Positions 1-8,857 of a stretch of 42,568 bases of DNA are shown here, piece after piece. The notes under the pieces were generated by a model. It searched no databases, was not told the origin of the DNA, and worked only from the letters and a program-made list of their open reading frames with translations. Source of the DNA: Acidobacteriaceae bacterium (lineage in GTDB: Bacteria > Acidobacteriota > Terriglobia > Terriglobales > Acidobacteriaceae); the NCBI GenBank assembly GCA_025357215.1, contig JANXPR010000126.1, forward strand, positions 1-42,568, written 5' to 3'. The stretch's first letter is position 1. Every line of letters starts with the position of its first letter. Position numbers and translations under genes: made by a program.

Positions 1-141
1 ACAGTGGCGATCGGCTACGATCTAGGTTACGTCACGGTCAACGAGTGCATCCAGGATTGGACCGGCATCGTGGACGCCGTGACCATCAACGAAATGATCC
101 TCGGGGTCGGGCTGACCGGCGAGCGGGCACATATCTTCGTG
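1..141. repeat. Terminal direct repeat (copy 1), identical to 42428-42568
   Basis: Bases 1-141 (acagtggcgatcggctacg...atatcttcgtg) read identically at 42428-42568; a single ORF continues across the junction. Confidence 0.98.
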
Positions 142-942
142 CAAAACAACCATGACGCTGTGACCATCACGTGGGGGCAGGCGGTGCAGGAATTCACCGA
201 GCGCGAGATCCCAAAATGGGAGCACCGGATGGCGGCGGCATTACCTAATTGGGATTTGCTCAATTCGACGTGCCGGGGCGCGCTGCTGTCGCTGGGCTAC
301 AATCGCGGCACAGGAGGCTTTAACTCCAGCCTCCCCAGGTACTCCGAAATGAGCAACATTAGGATTGCGATGCTCAATCAACGATTCGAGTTGATCCCCG
401 GCGAGATCAAGTCTATGGTCCGAATCTGGCCCAATGTTCCCAGCCTACAGCGGCGCAGAATCTTAGAAGCGCAGCTGTTCGCAGAGGGCCTATCGCTACC
501 GGCAGAAAAACCTATACCGATTTTTCCTCCAGCACCGCCACCACCCCCAACGCCGGCCAAAGCCGGCCCAACAGGAGCTCTGCCCATGGGCGACACCATC
601 ACCGAAATCGAGACCGTGGTTTCCGAAGTCTCAAAGTTCCTCCCGACGATCGCCGGCATCGTGGGCGCGTTCGTGCCGGGCGCCGGCGGGCTGCTCACGA
701 TGGCGAGCCCGTTCCTCGCCATCACGAATGAAATCCTATCCGCGATCGAGACCCTGAAATCTGGCGGCATGAGCCATCAATCCGCGGCCGCTGTGGTCGG
801 GGCCGTCGTCACCCATATCGGGCAGACCATCGCGGCCGCGATGCCGGTCGCTCCCGCCGCCTCGGCCTTAGCGCCGCTGGCCCCAGCGCCCGGGTCGGCC
901 CAGGCTCCCACCTCGATCCCGGCCCCGCACGAGACGCACTAA
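1..942 (+). CDS. Endolysin/muramidase-like protein, C-terminal part of wrap-around gene starting at 42317 (350 aa in total)
   Basis: In frame with 42317 start (MISPKAVSFIIAQEDGSESYYDRTEEHFDWPGGASGPT-VAIGYDLGY...); WPGGASG..IGYDLGY signature of muramidase-like phage lysins; Pro-rich linker then hydrophobic Gly/Ala-rich C-terminal domain. Confidence 0.7.
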   Translation, partial: TVAIGYDLGYVTVNECIQDWTGIVDAVTINEMILGVGLTGERAHIFVQNNHDAVTITWGQAVQEFTEREIPKWEHRMAAALPNWDLLNSTCRGALLSLGYNRGTGGFNSSLPRYSEMSNIRIAMLNQRFELIPGEIKSMVRIWPNVPSLQRRRILEAQLFAEGLSLPAEKPIPIFPPAPPPPPTPAKAGPTGALPMGDTITEIETVVSEVSKFLPTIAGIVGAFVPGAGGLLTMASPFLAITNEILSAIETLKSGGMSHQSAAAVVGAVVTHIGQTIAAAMPVAPAASALAPLAPAPGSAQAPTSIPAPHETH

Positions 943-964
943 GCCACGTTCACTAGGCGGCAAG

Positions 965-1003
965 AACCCCCGCCCGGGTCATTGACCTGGGTGGGGGTTT
1001 TGC
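965..1003 (+). terminator. Rho-independent-like terminator
   Basis: aacccccgcccgggt-cattg-acctgggtgggggtt followed by ttgcttt, immediately after the endolysin stop. Confidence 0.75.
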
Positions 1004-1037
1004 TTTATCTGGGACAAGGCGATTCCAGGGGAAGAAA

Positions 1038-1370
1038 ATGCTGCCGTCATGGATTGATCCGCACATTTCCCTGGACGGTATTGCTGCCATCATCACGATC
1101 CTGCTCGCCGGAGCGGCGGCGTTACGTCAAATGCTAACGCGATTCACCGGCATCGAAAATCAATCCAGGGCCAACGCCCACACCTTGGTGGAGCACGGCC
1201 AGAAGATCGACCGGATCGGTGATGTGATGATCCGCATGGAAAAGTCGGACGGCCGGGTCAATATGCTCGAGCAGGTACAGATCATCCAAGGCAAGCGCCT
1301 CGATGAAATGTTTGGCCTGATCATGAAGAAGATCGCCGGGATTAGCGATCTAGGAAGCGTTGGAAAATGA
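1038..1370 (+). CDS. Small membrane protein with N-terminal TM and coiled coil; lysis (holin/spanin-like) candidate
   Basis: ORF 110 aa; TM AAIITILLAGAAAL then a heptad-like region; adjacent to endolysin. Confidence 0.6.
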   Translation: MLPSWIDPHISLDGIAAIITILLAGAAALRQMLTRFTGIENQSRANAHTLVEHGQKIDRIGDVMIRMEKSDGRVNMLEQVQIIQGKRLDEMFGLIMKKIAGISDLGSVGK

Positions 1371-1678
1371 GCAAAGGCCCGATCCGTGTCAAGCTGTTGG
1401 ACGACCCGGCAGATGCCTCCTCGCCGGATTTTTCAGACAATGTTTCCAACACGATCGCGCTTCCGCCCCCCGACGTCATCGCGGCCGGCGTGAAGAAATT
1501 TCGGGAATACGCCAACCTGCATTGGCCTGCCGGCCGGGTGACCGGCACCGGCGAGCTCCAGCTTCGCAGCTTCGATCACCGCAACGATCAGATGCTCCAG
1601 ATCGCGCTCGCCATGACGTTCGTCGCCATGCGGCAGGCATCTCGAGGTCACTGGATCCAGCAACCCGAGAGCGGCTGA
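1367..1678 (+). CDS. Hypothetical protein (position suggests terminase small subunit or packaging accessory; not established)
   Basis: 103 aa ORF, ATGA overlap with upstream gene, directly upstream of TerL. Confidence 0.6.
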   Translation: MSKGPIRVKLLDDPADASSPDFSDNVSNTIALPPPDVIAAGVKKFREYANLHWPAGRVTGTGELQLRSFDHRNDQMLQIALAMTFVAMRQASRGHWIQQPESG

Positions 1679-1739
1679 CCTGGACGCCGCGGCTTCCCAG
1701 GCCGAACCCCGTATCCCCAGAGTCCTTCCTCCCGCCGGT

Positions 1740-3545
1740 GTGGACCCGTTCCCGCGAGCGCGGTTCGAGCAATTTCTGGCGCGCGTCAAGATCCAGACCA
1801 AAGACTTTGGGTTGGTGCCGATGGATATGCTTGGCACCCAGCGCTACGTGCTCGATGAAATGGAGCAGGCGTACAACCAAGGAATCACGACGTTCTACAT
1901 TCTCAAGGCCCGCCAGCTTGGCATCACAGTGTTTTTCGTGCTGCTCGATATTTTTTGGGCAATGGAGCACTCGGGCCTGCTCGGATCGTTCGTCACTCAC
2001 ACGGACTCCAGCAAGAGCCTATTCCGAAACACCATCAAGGTTATGTTTGCGAACCTGCCAAAGACCCACAAGATGAAATGGCAGACCGAGAATCGCGACA
2101 TGCTGATTCTCGAGAACGGTTCGTTGTTCCAGTATTTGGTGGCCGGCATCAAAGAGAAATCGAAAGGTGGTCTCGGCCGATCGAGCGCCAACAACTACAT
2201 TCACGGAACCGAGGTGGCGTTCTGGGGCTCGCCCGACGATTTAAACGAGCTCTCCGCCACCATGAGCACGCACTACCGGCACCGCCTCAAGATCGAGGAG
2301 ACCACCGCCAACGGGTTCAATTTCTGGGAGGAGCGCTATCGCCTCGCCAAAAAAGACCCGACAATCTGCACAATTTTTGTCGGCTGGTGGCGCCACGATC
2401 ACTATTCGTTTTTCGATGATCACCCCTGGTTCAAGGTTTTTATGCCGCAGGGGCACGACACCCCGCTTCATATTCTCGAGCGCAAGCGCGCCCGATTGGT
2501 GCTGCAGGAATACGGCATCGAGATCAACCGCAACCAGATTGCTTGGTATCGGTGGCACCTCGAGAGCGAGGTTCAAGGCGATCAGAGCAAGATGGACGAA
2601 ATGTTCCCTTGGCTCGAGGACGACGCTTTCGTCGCCACCGGCAGCGTGTTTTTCACCAACGATTCGTTGACGCTGGCGGCCCGCCGCGCCCGGCAGCAAA
2701 AGTTCCTTCCATACAAATACATCATGACGGAGCGTTGGCAGGATACCGCCGTGGTCAACACCAAGGATCGCCGCGCCGAATTGCGGGTCTGGGAGGAAGC
2801 CGATCCGGCCGGGCACTACGTCATCGGTTGCGATCCCGCCTATGGGTCGAGCGAGGCCGCGGATCGGGCCGTGATCCATGTGGCGCGGTGCTTTTCCGAC
2901 AAGATGGTGCAGGTGGCGGAGTTTGTGTCTCCGATCATCAGCACCTATCAGTGCGCCTGGGCGCTCTGTCACTTGGCGGGCTACTACCGAAACGTCATGG
3001 TGAATCTCGAGATGAACGGCCCGGGCGAAGCCGTGTTCAACGAAATGAACGCGCTGCGGACCCAGACCAACGAAATGGTCTCGCAAAATCACCAAGGCAA
3101 AGAGCAGAACGATCTGCGCTTGGTGCTGAACCTGATGCGGCACTTTCTCTACAAGCGCGCCGATACCATGAGCGGATCGCTGGCGTACCAGTGGCGAACG
3201 TCTGGATCAAACAAACCGCCGATGCTTAATTCGTTCAAAGACAGTTTCGAGCTACGAAGGTTCGTCCTCAATTCGATGCCGCTAATCGAGGAAATGAAAA
3301 CCATCGTGGTGGATGGAGGCCACATCGCGGCGGAAGGCAACAACAAAGACGATCGGGTCATGGGGGCGGCGCTGGCGCATGAGGCATGGCGCAAGTGGGT
3401 ACAGCCACGGCTGCGGAACATGGGGCTCACTTTCGAGCGAGCCTACATGCAATCGATCGGCGCCGGCCCCGACCAAGCGCAGCGCATGGCGATCGACTAC
3501 CTACGCACCCAGAAGATCACCCTTAACGAGCGCGAGGATTTGTGA
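1740..3545 (+). CDS. terL: Terminase large subunit
   Basis: 601 aa; Walker A-like KARQLGITVF, nuclease-type GCDPAYGSSEAADRAV motif, size and position. Start uncertain (frame open upstream to about 1680). Confidence 0.9.
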   Translation: MDPFPRARFEQFLARVKIQTKDFGLVPMDMLGTQRYVLDEMEQAYNQGITTFYILKARQLGITVFFVLLDIFWAMEHSGLLGSFVTHTDSSKSLFRNTIKVMFANLPKTHKMKWQTENRDMLILENGSLFQYLVAGIKEKSKGGLGRSSANNYIHGTEVAFWGSPDDLNELSATMSTHYRHRLKIEETTANGFNFWEERYRLAKKDPTICTIFVGWWRHDHYSFFDDHPWFKVFMPQGHDTPLHILERKRARLVLQEYGIEINRNQIAWYRWHLESEVQGDQSKMDEMFPWLEDDAFVATGSVFFTNDSLTLAARRARQQKFLPYKYIMTERWQDTAVVNTKDRRAELRVWEEADPAGHYVIGCDPAYGSSEAADRAVIHVARCFSDKMVQVAEFVSPIISTYQCAWALCHLAGYYRNVMVNLEMNGPGEAVFNEMNALRTQTNEMVSQNHQGKEQNDLRLVLNLMRHFLYKRADTMSGSLAYQWRTSGSNKPPMLNSFKDSFELRRFVLNSMPLIEEMKTIVVDGGHIAAEGNNKDDRVMGAALAHEAWRKWVQPRLRNMGLTFERAYMQSIGAGPDQAQRMAIDYLRTQKITLNEREDL

Positions 3546-3856
3546 TGGCGGAAAGAGAGAAAAAATATCTAGGCGATATCGGCTGGGCGATCGACGCCAT
3601 GCGGATGGGCCGCAAGGTGCGCCGCCTCGGGTGGAACGGTAAAGGCATGTGGCTGGCGCTATCGCCCGGCAACGACGGGCTGCCGGCCAAGAATTTCTGG
3701 TCCGACGCCGCGGCTGAGTTCGCCAAGGGCCAGCCGGGCGGAAGGGCGAAAGTCCTTCCGTGCATCATCATGAAAACCGCGACCGGGGAAATCCTGATGG
3801 GGTGGTTGGCATCCCAGACCGATCTCCTCGCCGCCGATTGGGAGGAAGCGATATGA
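3542..3856 (+). CDS. DUF2829 / Thoeris anti-defence Tad2-like protein
   Basis: 104 aa; AIDAMRMGRKVRRLGWNGKGMWLAL...CIIMKTATGEILMGWLASQTDLLAADWE matches the DUF2829 consensus. Confidence 0.85.
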   Translation: MMAEREKKYLGDIGWAIDAMRMGRKVRRLGWNGKGMWLALSPGNDGLPAKNFWSDAAAEFAKGQPGGRAKVLPCIIMKTATGEILMGWLASQTDLLAADWEEAI

Positions 3857-4179
3857 GCGAGAGAAGCGAGCAGGAGATCGAGAAAGAGATTCAAGCAAAG
3901 GGCCTGAACGCCCCGCGCCTGACGCAGGAGATCATCGACTCCATGATCGAGGCGGCGGCATACCACGTTTTTGAAGGCACTACGCTTACAGTGTGCTGCC
4001 TGACACTCCAAAACGGCTTCAACGTGATCGGCCATTCAGCGGCCGCGAGCCCGGAGAATTTCGATCGGAAGATCGGAGAAAGCATCGCGTTCATGAAGGC
4101 ACGTGAGAAAATCTGGGAGCTCGAGGGCTATCTGCTCAAGCAGAGCTTGTGGGTCAGAATGAAGAAGGGGCGATTATGA
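3853..4179 (+). CDS. N4 gp49/Sf6 gp66-like (phage Gp49) family protein
   Basis: In-frame ATG at 3853; LTQEIIDSMIEAAAYHVFEGTTLTVCCLTLQNGFNVIGHSA...REKIWELEGYLL is the family signature. Confidence 0.85.
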   Translation: MSERSEQEIEKEIQAKGLNAPRLTQEIIDSMIEAAAYHVFEGTTLTVCCLTLQNGFNVIGHSAAASPENFDRKIGESIAFMKAREKIWELEGYLLKQSLWVRMKKGRL

Positions 4180-4493
4180 GCGAGGAGGCAGCATCAGCCG
4201 GCGTCCCGATCGTCGCCCGCAAGCGTGAGCTCGATCCGGTCGAGGAGATTGCGGATTACATTTCGCGAAGATGGTTCCAGCAACTAGCGCCGATCCGCAC
4301 CTGTTGCTGGCGCTGCCGCACCGATAGCCCGGTGGTGCATGTCCCGATGGGCACGCTGGCCTTTGGACAAAGAGTCGGTCGCCTCGAGCGGGACATAACT
4401 CCAGACGTGCAACAGGCGTTCGACAAGATCGGCTGGAAATTCCAGCACAAGCGGTCCTACTGCCCGCAATGCAAGGGACTTGGGAGCACGTGA
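4176..4493 (+). CDS. Hypothetical protein with two Cys pairs (zinc-ribbon-like)
   Basis: CCWRC ... CPQC; ATGA overlap with upstream gene. Confidence 0.6.
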   Translation: MSEEAASAGVPIVARKRELDPVEEIADYISRRWFQQLAPIRTCCWRCRTDSPVVHVPMGTLAFGQRVGRLERDITPDVQQAFDKIGWKFQHKRSYCPQCKGLGST

Positions 4494-4834
4494 CACAAGA
4501 ACAGATCATCAGGTGGTTTCGGCGCTTCCAGCACGACCCTATGTTCCGCGACGAAAACGGTTCGCGGACCATCCCGATAGTATGCCTCTGCAACTTTGCC
4601 GACGTCGCGCCGCAGCACGTCTACATGCTGATGCGCGGCGAAATATCTCTCACCGAGAACTACAACAACAGACTTTCCTACGCGATCGGCTGCGTCGAAA
4701 ACGGTCTCCGCTTCACCCGGCGCCGGAAAGTGTACGAGGTCACGTGCGCGCCTGGATTCAAGCCGCAGAGCTTTGAGCAGATGCCCCGCTACGAGCCTCC
4801 AAAACCGCGACCGGGCAGGAGGGCGGAGGCGTGA
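4490..4834 (+). CDS. Hypothetical protein (HTH-like)
   Basis: ORF with GTG start overlapping the upstream stop (alternative start 4469); basic, helix-rich region. Confidence 0.5.
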   Translation: MTQEQIIRWFRRFQHDPMFRDENGSRTIPIVCLCNFADVAPQHVYMLMRGEISLTENYNNRLSYAIGCVENGLRFTRRRKVYEVTCAPGFKPQSFEQMPRYEPPKPRPGRRAEA

Positions 4835-5322
4835 TTGTCAGGAGTTGGTGTTGCTTAAATAAGCACTGTCTTAACGTGTTCGACATGGCGGATGCGGATC
4901 ACCCCCCATGCCCGACGTGCGGCGGCCTGCGCGTCAAGTGGGTGCCGCGGCCGATCGCCATCCGGTCGGAAGCCACCAAGCGGGCGGATCGCACCGTGAC
5001 GCAGCTGCAGGAGACCTACGGGGACAAGAATTTCCGGAGTCCAGTGCGCCATGAGCGCATGGCCCCAAAGGTCAATCCGACCGTCACCCCGGGCAAGAGC
5101 ATGACGTTTTCGCCGGCCGGGATGCCGGGGTGGAAAACTGAGGTGCCACTTGACGCCAACGGGGCTCCTGCTTCCATCTGTGCGCCTACCGGGGTGTCGG
5201 CGCCGCTCACCATTAAGGGCCTGGAGCAGAAAGTTCCGGTCGATAAGCGCAGCCCGACCAGCCACGGCTCGAGACCAAAGTACGAAGGCAGCTGGCGGCC
5301 GCCGGGGGGAGTTCCGAAATGA
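4831..5322 (+). CDS. Zinc-ribbon (FmdB-like) containing hypothetical protein
   Basis: N-terminal C...C-x12+-CPTCGG; overlaps both neighbours by a few nt. Confidence 0.55.
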   Translation: MIVRSWCCLNKHCLNVFDMADADHPPCPTCGGLRVKWVPRPIAIRSEATKRADRTVTQLQETYGDKNFRSPVRHERMAPKVNPTVTPGKSMTFSPAGMPGWKTEVPLDANGAPASICAPTGVSAPLTIKGLEQKVPVDKRSPTSHGSRPKYEGSWRPPGGVPK

Positions 5323-7046
5323 TCATTCCGTTGGGAAAACAAAAAGGCGGCCGCGCGCGCGATGACCGGATCGATGAGATCCTGGGAATTTGCCTGTCTT
5401 CAAAACGCGACCGAGATGCGCTCTACCAGAACCGCAAGCGCTATTTCCTGTTCGGTGGAGGAGACCTAACCTCCGACGTAAAATACAATCGCCTGCAGGC
5501 CCACACTGATCTGGTTTCTTCGTTCCTCTATGCGCCGGATCATTGCCGCTACAACATCGCGGCTCCGCGCAACGCAACGGATGAAATCGTGGCGCAATGC
5601 ACCGGACTCGAGGATGAGTGGAACGAAGTGTTCCGCGACTCCGGCTTGGCCTATCAGTACGCGGAGGGCGTGCTGTGGTCGCTAGTTTTCGATTCAATGT
5701 TTATCAAGCTGGGCTGGAACAACGCCCGCTCCGATCTATTCGGTAAGCTGTTTTCGCCAAGCAACTTTGCGGTCTACGACGACTCCGAGCCTGATCTCGA
5801 CTCGCAGGAGGCGTTCGTTCACTCATATTCGCTGAATTGGGACAACGCGGTCCAACGGCTGCTTCGCGCCGGCAAAAAACCGTTCATCAAAAAGATGACG
5901 CCGCGCCCCGGCAACATCATGGACGACATGCCGGCGGTGCTCGCCAACTTGATCATTAATTCGACCGGCGGGCCGAACCTGATGGGTAACATGACGGGCC
6001 GAGCCAATATGGATTTCGAGCCGCACGCCACTTACCAAGCAAACTCCCACAACCCCATGGTCAGGTTTCATGAAGTCTGGGCATGGGACGACGTAAGCGA
6101 GGATTACGCGATCTTCACGTGCTGCGATGGCGTCGATGGAGTGCTGTCGGATAGCCGAGAGACCATCGAAGCGATGGCGAAAGCCGACAAAGGGCCGTCG
6201 CGCGACCGCTACAAGGGCAAGAGCAACATATTTCTCGAGAACGAGCATCCGTTCATTCACATCAAACCATACGGTCTCTATGATTTCTTCTGGGGTGAAG
6301 CTCACGTCGATCGCTTGATCCCGCTGCAGGTGTGGACCAACGAGCGACTCCAGCAAATTTCCGACGTGCTGGAGCGCCAGATCGACCCCGCGAAGGTGTT
6401 TTCTGGCTTCATGGGACTCACCGACGAAAAAGCCGATGCTTTGGGCGGTCCAAACACATGGGTTTACGACATGGTTCCGGGCGCCAAGGTCGAGGAATTG
6501 AAGCCGATCATGCCGGATGATCTTTTTCGCGAATTCAACGAGATCGGAGCCATCTTTTTGGAGGCTTCCGGGCTAACCGAAACCGTAACCGGGCAGGGGA
6601 CTCAAGGCGTGCGCGCGAAGGGGCACGCCAAGCAGCTGGCGATGACAGGATCGGGGCGAATCAGGAAGGTCGCGGTGGGCCTCGAGCAGTCGCTTTCCAA
6701 GCTCGGGGACGTCGGAATCAAGCTAGTGCAAAAAAATTCTGCGGAGCGGTTCAAGACCGACGCCGGCCAGGAAATGGTGGCGGCCCTGATGGCGGTCGAT
6801 AAGCTGAAAATCCGGGTGGCGGGTCACTCGCACTCGCCGCTGTTTGCCGATGAAAGCAAGGAGCAGGCGGCGGCGCTGTTCAAGGCTCAGGCCATCGATC
6901 GCGAAATGCTGGTCAGGATGCTTAACCCGCCGAACGCCGATAATATGATCCACGCGCTGCGCAAGCGGGTTAAGGCGGAGCAGGCGCAGGCTAAGGAAAG
7001 GGCCGCACAAGGCATCAAAGACAAGGCAGGAAGCAAAGCTGCTTGA
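5319..7046 (+). CDS. Portal protein
   Basis: 575 aa, position after TerL, podoviral portal-like composition (IPLQVWTNERLQQISDVLERQID..., GLTETVTGQGTQGVRAKGHAKQLA). Confidence 0.85.
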   Translation: MIIPLGKQKGGRARDDRIDEILGICLSSKRDRDALYQNRKRYFLFGGGDLTSDVKYNRLQAHTDLVSSFLYAPDHCRYNIAAPRNATDEIVAQCTGLEDEWNEVFRDSGLAYQYAEGVLWSLVFDSMFIKLGWNNARSDLFGKLFSPSNFAVYDDSEPDLDSQEAFVHSYSLNWDNAVQRLLRAGKKPFIKKMTPRPGNIMDDMPAVLANLIINSTGGPNLMGNMTGRANMDFEPHATYQANSHNPMVRFHEVWAWDDVSEDYAIFTCCDGVDGVLSDSRETIEAMAKADKGPSRDRYKGKSNIFLENEHPFIHIKPYGLYDFFWGEAHVDRLIPLQVWTNERLQQISDVLERQIDPAKVFSGFMGLTDEKADALGGPNTWVYDMVPGAKVEELKPIMPDDLFREFNEIGAIFLEASGLTETVTGQGTQGVRAKGHAKQLAMTGSGRIRKVAVGLEQSLSKLGDVGIKLVQKNSAERFKTDAGQEMVAALMAVDKLKIRVAGHSHSPLFADESKEQAAALFKAQAIDREMLVRMLNPPNADNMIHALRKRVKAEQAQAKERAAQGIKDKAGSKAA

Positions 7047-7137
7047 GGTGGCACTAGCGCAGCACATCGAAGGTGCTATTCTCTGAATTGCAAAAGCAAA
7101 CCACCCGAGTTAACGGGCAACCAAGAGGAGCAGCACC

Positions 7138-7173
7138 ATGGCACGACGTCATCGTCGGAGTCGCCGCAAGTAA
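7138..7173 (+). CDS. Tiny Arg-rich peptide MARRHRRSRRK (11 aa)
   Basis: ATG at 7138 preceded by aagaggag SD; TAA at 7171; followed by a terminator at 7215. Below ORF-caller size limit. Confidence 0.5.
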   Translation: MARRHRRSRRK

Positions 7174-7214
7174 GCGGCCCATACACATCGGTTTTCTCCA
7201 AGGTTAAGCACTTG

Positions 7215-7241
7215 CCCCGGCCTACGCCGGGGTCTTTTTTT
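7215..7241 (+). terminator. Rho-independent terminator
   Basis: ccccggc-ctac-gccgggg then tcttttttt. Confidence 0.9.
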
Positions 7242-7329
7242 GAGTGATTGATGAGTTCGTTGTCTGACCTATCACTAGACGACAAAAAATAATTGGGAAT
7301 ATCTGGCGGTGTAATTGAGGGATTCCTTG

Positions 7330-7767
7330 ATGCCACCGCCGTTTGGAATGAAGCCACCGATGACCGCCGGAGGTCAATTGCCGGGGCGTCCTACGCTTCC
7401 AGGCAACCCAGCCGGCGGACCAACGGGGCCAGGATCTTCACCGGCGCTTTCTCCAGGCGACGGAGCCGGAGCCGAAGCTGCCGCCGATGCTACCGTAAAG
7501 AGCGCGCTTCCTGTGCTGCATAAGGCGCTGCTTTCGTACCCGGTCGGATCAAAGAAATATTCTGGTTTGTTGAACGCGCTTCGCGCCTTGACGGCGAATT
7601 TCGGCAAGGAAGAAACCGCCGCCCTGACGCCGGCAGCGGGACAGCAGATTCAGCAAGCCGCCCGACTCGGCGGCGGCATGGCTGGTGGGGCTCCACCTCC
7701 GGGTCTCGCTCCGAGACCCGGAGCCGGCGGCCCAGAAATCCAGGGAATGGAAATTCCCGGCGATTGA
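7330..7767 (+). CDS. Pro/Gly/Ala-rich protein; scaffold or head accessory candidate
   Basis: ORF between portal and capsid genes; SD gaggg upstream. Confidence 0.55.
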   Translation: MPPPFGMKPPMTAGGQLPGRPTLPGNPAGGPTGPGSSPALSPGDGAGAEAAADATVKSALPVLHKALLSYPVGSKKYSGLLNALRALTANFGKEETAALTPAAGQQIQQAARLGGGMAGGAPPPGLAPRPGAGGPEIQGMEIPGD

Positions 7768-7799
7768 TTGTTTGGAATTGGTCGGAAGGAGTGTCGATC

Positions 7800-7991
7800 A
7801 TGAGCGAGTATTTGAAGCCCAAGGTCTCCAGCGGAGACATGAGCGAGCGCAAGCGCAAGAACGGCATGTTTCAGAACACGGCGCCCTATCCGCAACTCGG
7901 GGGCTTTTCCAGCGCCTCCAAGGTCCCCGAGCCGGATAGGCCGCTGGCGCTCGAAAAAGGCGATCTGGTCCGCAAGGGAAAGCCGATCTGA
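7800..7991 (+). CDS. Hypothetical protein
   Basis: ATG at 7800 with ggaaggag SD; ATGG-overlap with next gene. Confidence 0.6.
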   Translation: MSEYLKPKVSSGDMSERKRKNGMFQNTAPYPQLGGFSSASKVPEPDRPLALEKGDLVRKGKPI

Positions 7992-8317
7992 TGGCGGATA
8001 TTCGCGGCGATTTCAAGGGACCGACCCAGCCTCCCGAGAGCGCTGTAAATCCACTCGGAGAGGAAGTGAAGCGCGACGGCGGCGGCTACAAGGGGCTGAC
8101 CGACACGACCGTTCCGATCCCGCGCAACATGGTCGATTTCATCCCGGCTGGGAATCTTAGGCGCGAGGTGCAGGCCGAGCAGTATTCCAACCCGCGCGGT
8201 TGGCCCGGCCTCGCCGGTATCGAATTCGGAACAACGGCAAAAAAGCCGTTCCTGCAGAAAGAGGACGACGCCAAGGTGGAAAAGTCCCGTCACATGTCAC
8301 GTACCGGAAAACCATAA
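7991..8317 (+). CDS. Hypothetical protein
   Basis: 108 aa ORF in head module. Confidence 0.6.
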   Translation: MADIRGDFKGPTQPPESAVNPLGEEVKRDGGGYKGLTDTTVPIPRNMVDFIPAGNLRREVQAEQYSNPRGWPGLAGIEFGTTAKKPFLQKEDDAKVEKSRHMSRTGKP

Positions 8318-8336
8318 GCAACAAGGAAAATGTGAC

Positions 8337-8834
8337 ATGCCTGATCAGAAAACAGTTATGGACGTCGGCGCGCTCGCCCTCAAGCTCGCCGGAAATCCAA
8401 AGACCCGGGGTACTTTTCTCAGACAGGTTGCGGCGATTGATCCCACCTATCGCCTGCCGGCCGACGTGCAGCTTGCCGATCTCAAAAATGAGATCAGGCG
8501 CGACAAAGAGAACGACAAGATTCATCGGGCCGCGGAGGTGTCGGCGGCGCGCGAGAACCAGCAACGCGCCAAGCTGCTCGAGCACGGCCGATACTCCGAA
8601 GATCAGGTCAAGGAGATCGAAACCGTGATGAACAAATACGGTCTCCGGGATTACGAAGCCGGCAGCAAGCTATACGCAGCCGACACCGCTCCGGCGCGAC
8701 CGTCCAACCGAGACCGTCCACGTCACGGCCAGATCTGGGAATTTCCCGATCTGCCGGGGCTCCTGCAGAACCCGGAGAAAGCGGCCAACGACGCCGCCTA
8801 TGCCGTGCTTGACGAAATGCGCGCCGGTAGGTGA
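8337..8834 (+). CDS. Hypothetical protein, charged/coiled-coil; scaffold candidate
   Basis: 165 aa ORF immediately upstream of the capsid gene. Confidence 0.55.
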   Translation: MPDQKTVMDVGALALKLAGNPKTRGTFLRQVAAIDPTYRLPADVQLADLKNEIRRDKENDKIHRAAEVSAARENQQRAKLLEHGRYSEDQVKEIETVMNKYGLRDYEAGSKLYAADTAPARPSNRDRPRHGQIWEFPDLPGLLQNPEKAANDAAYAVLDEMRAGR

Positions 8835-8857
8835 ACCAAACGTGATAGGAGGCTAAC

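Noticed and set aside
1360-2076. 238-aa ORF overlapping the small-terminase candidate and TerL start
   Set aside because: Arg-rich off-frame product; the 103-aa ORF and TerL better explain the region.
2241-3143. 300-aa minus ORF inside TerL
   Set aside because: Antisense shadow of a clearly conserved terminase.
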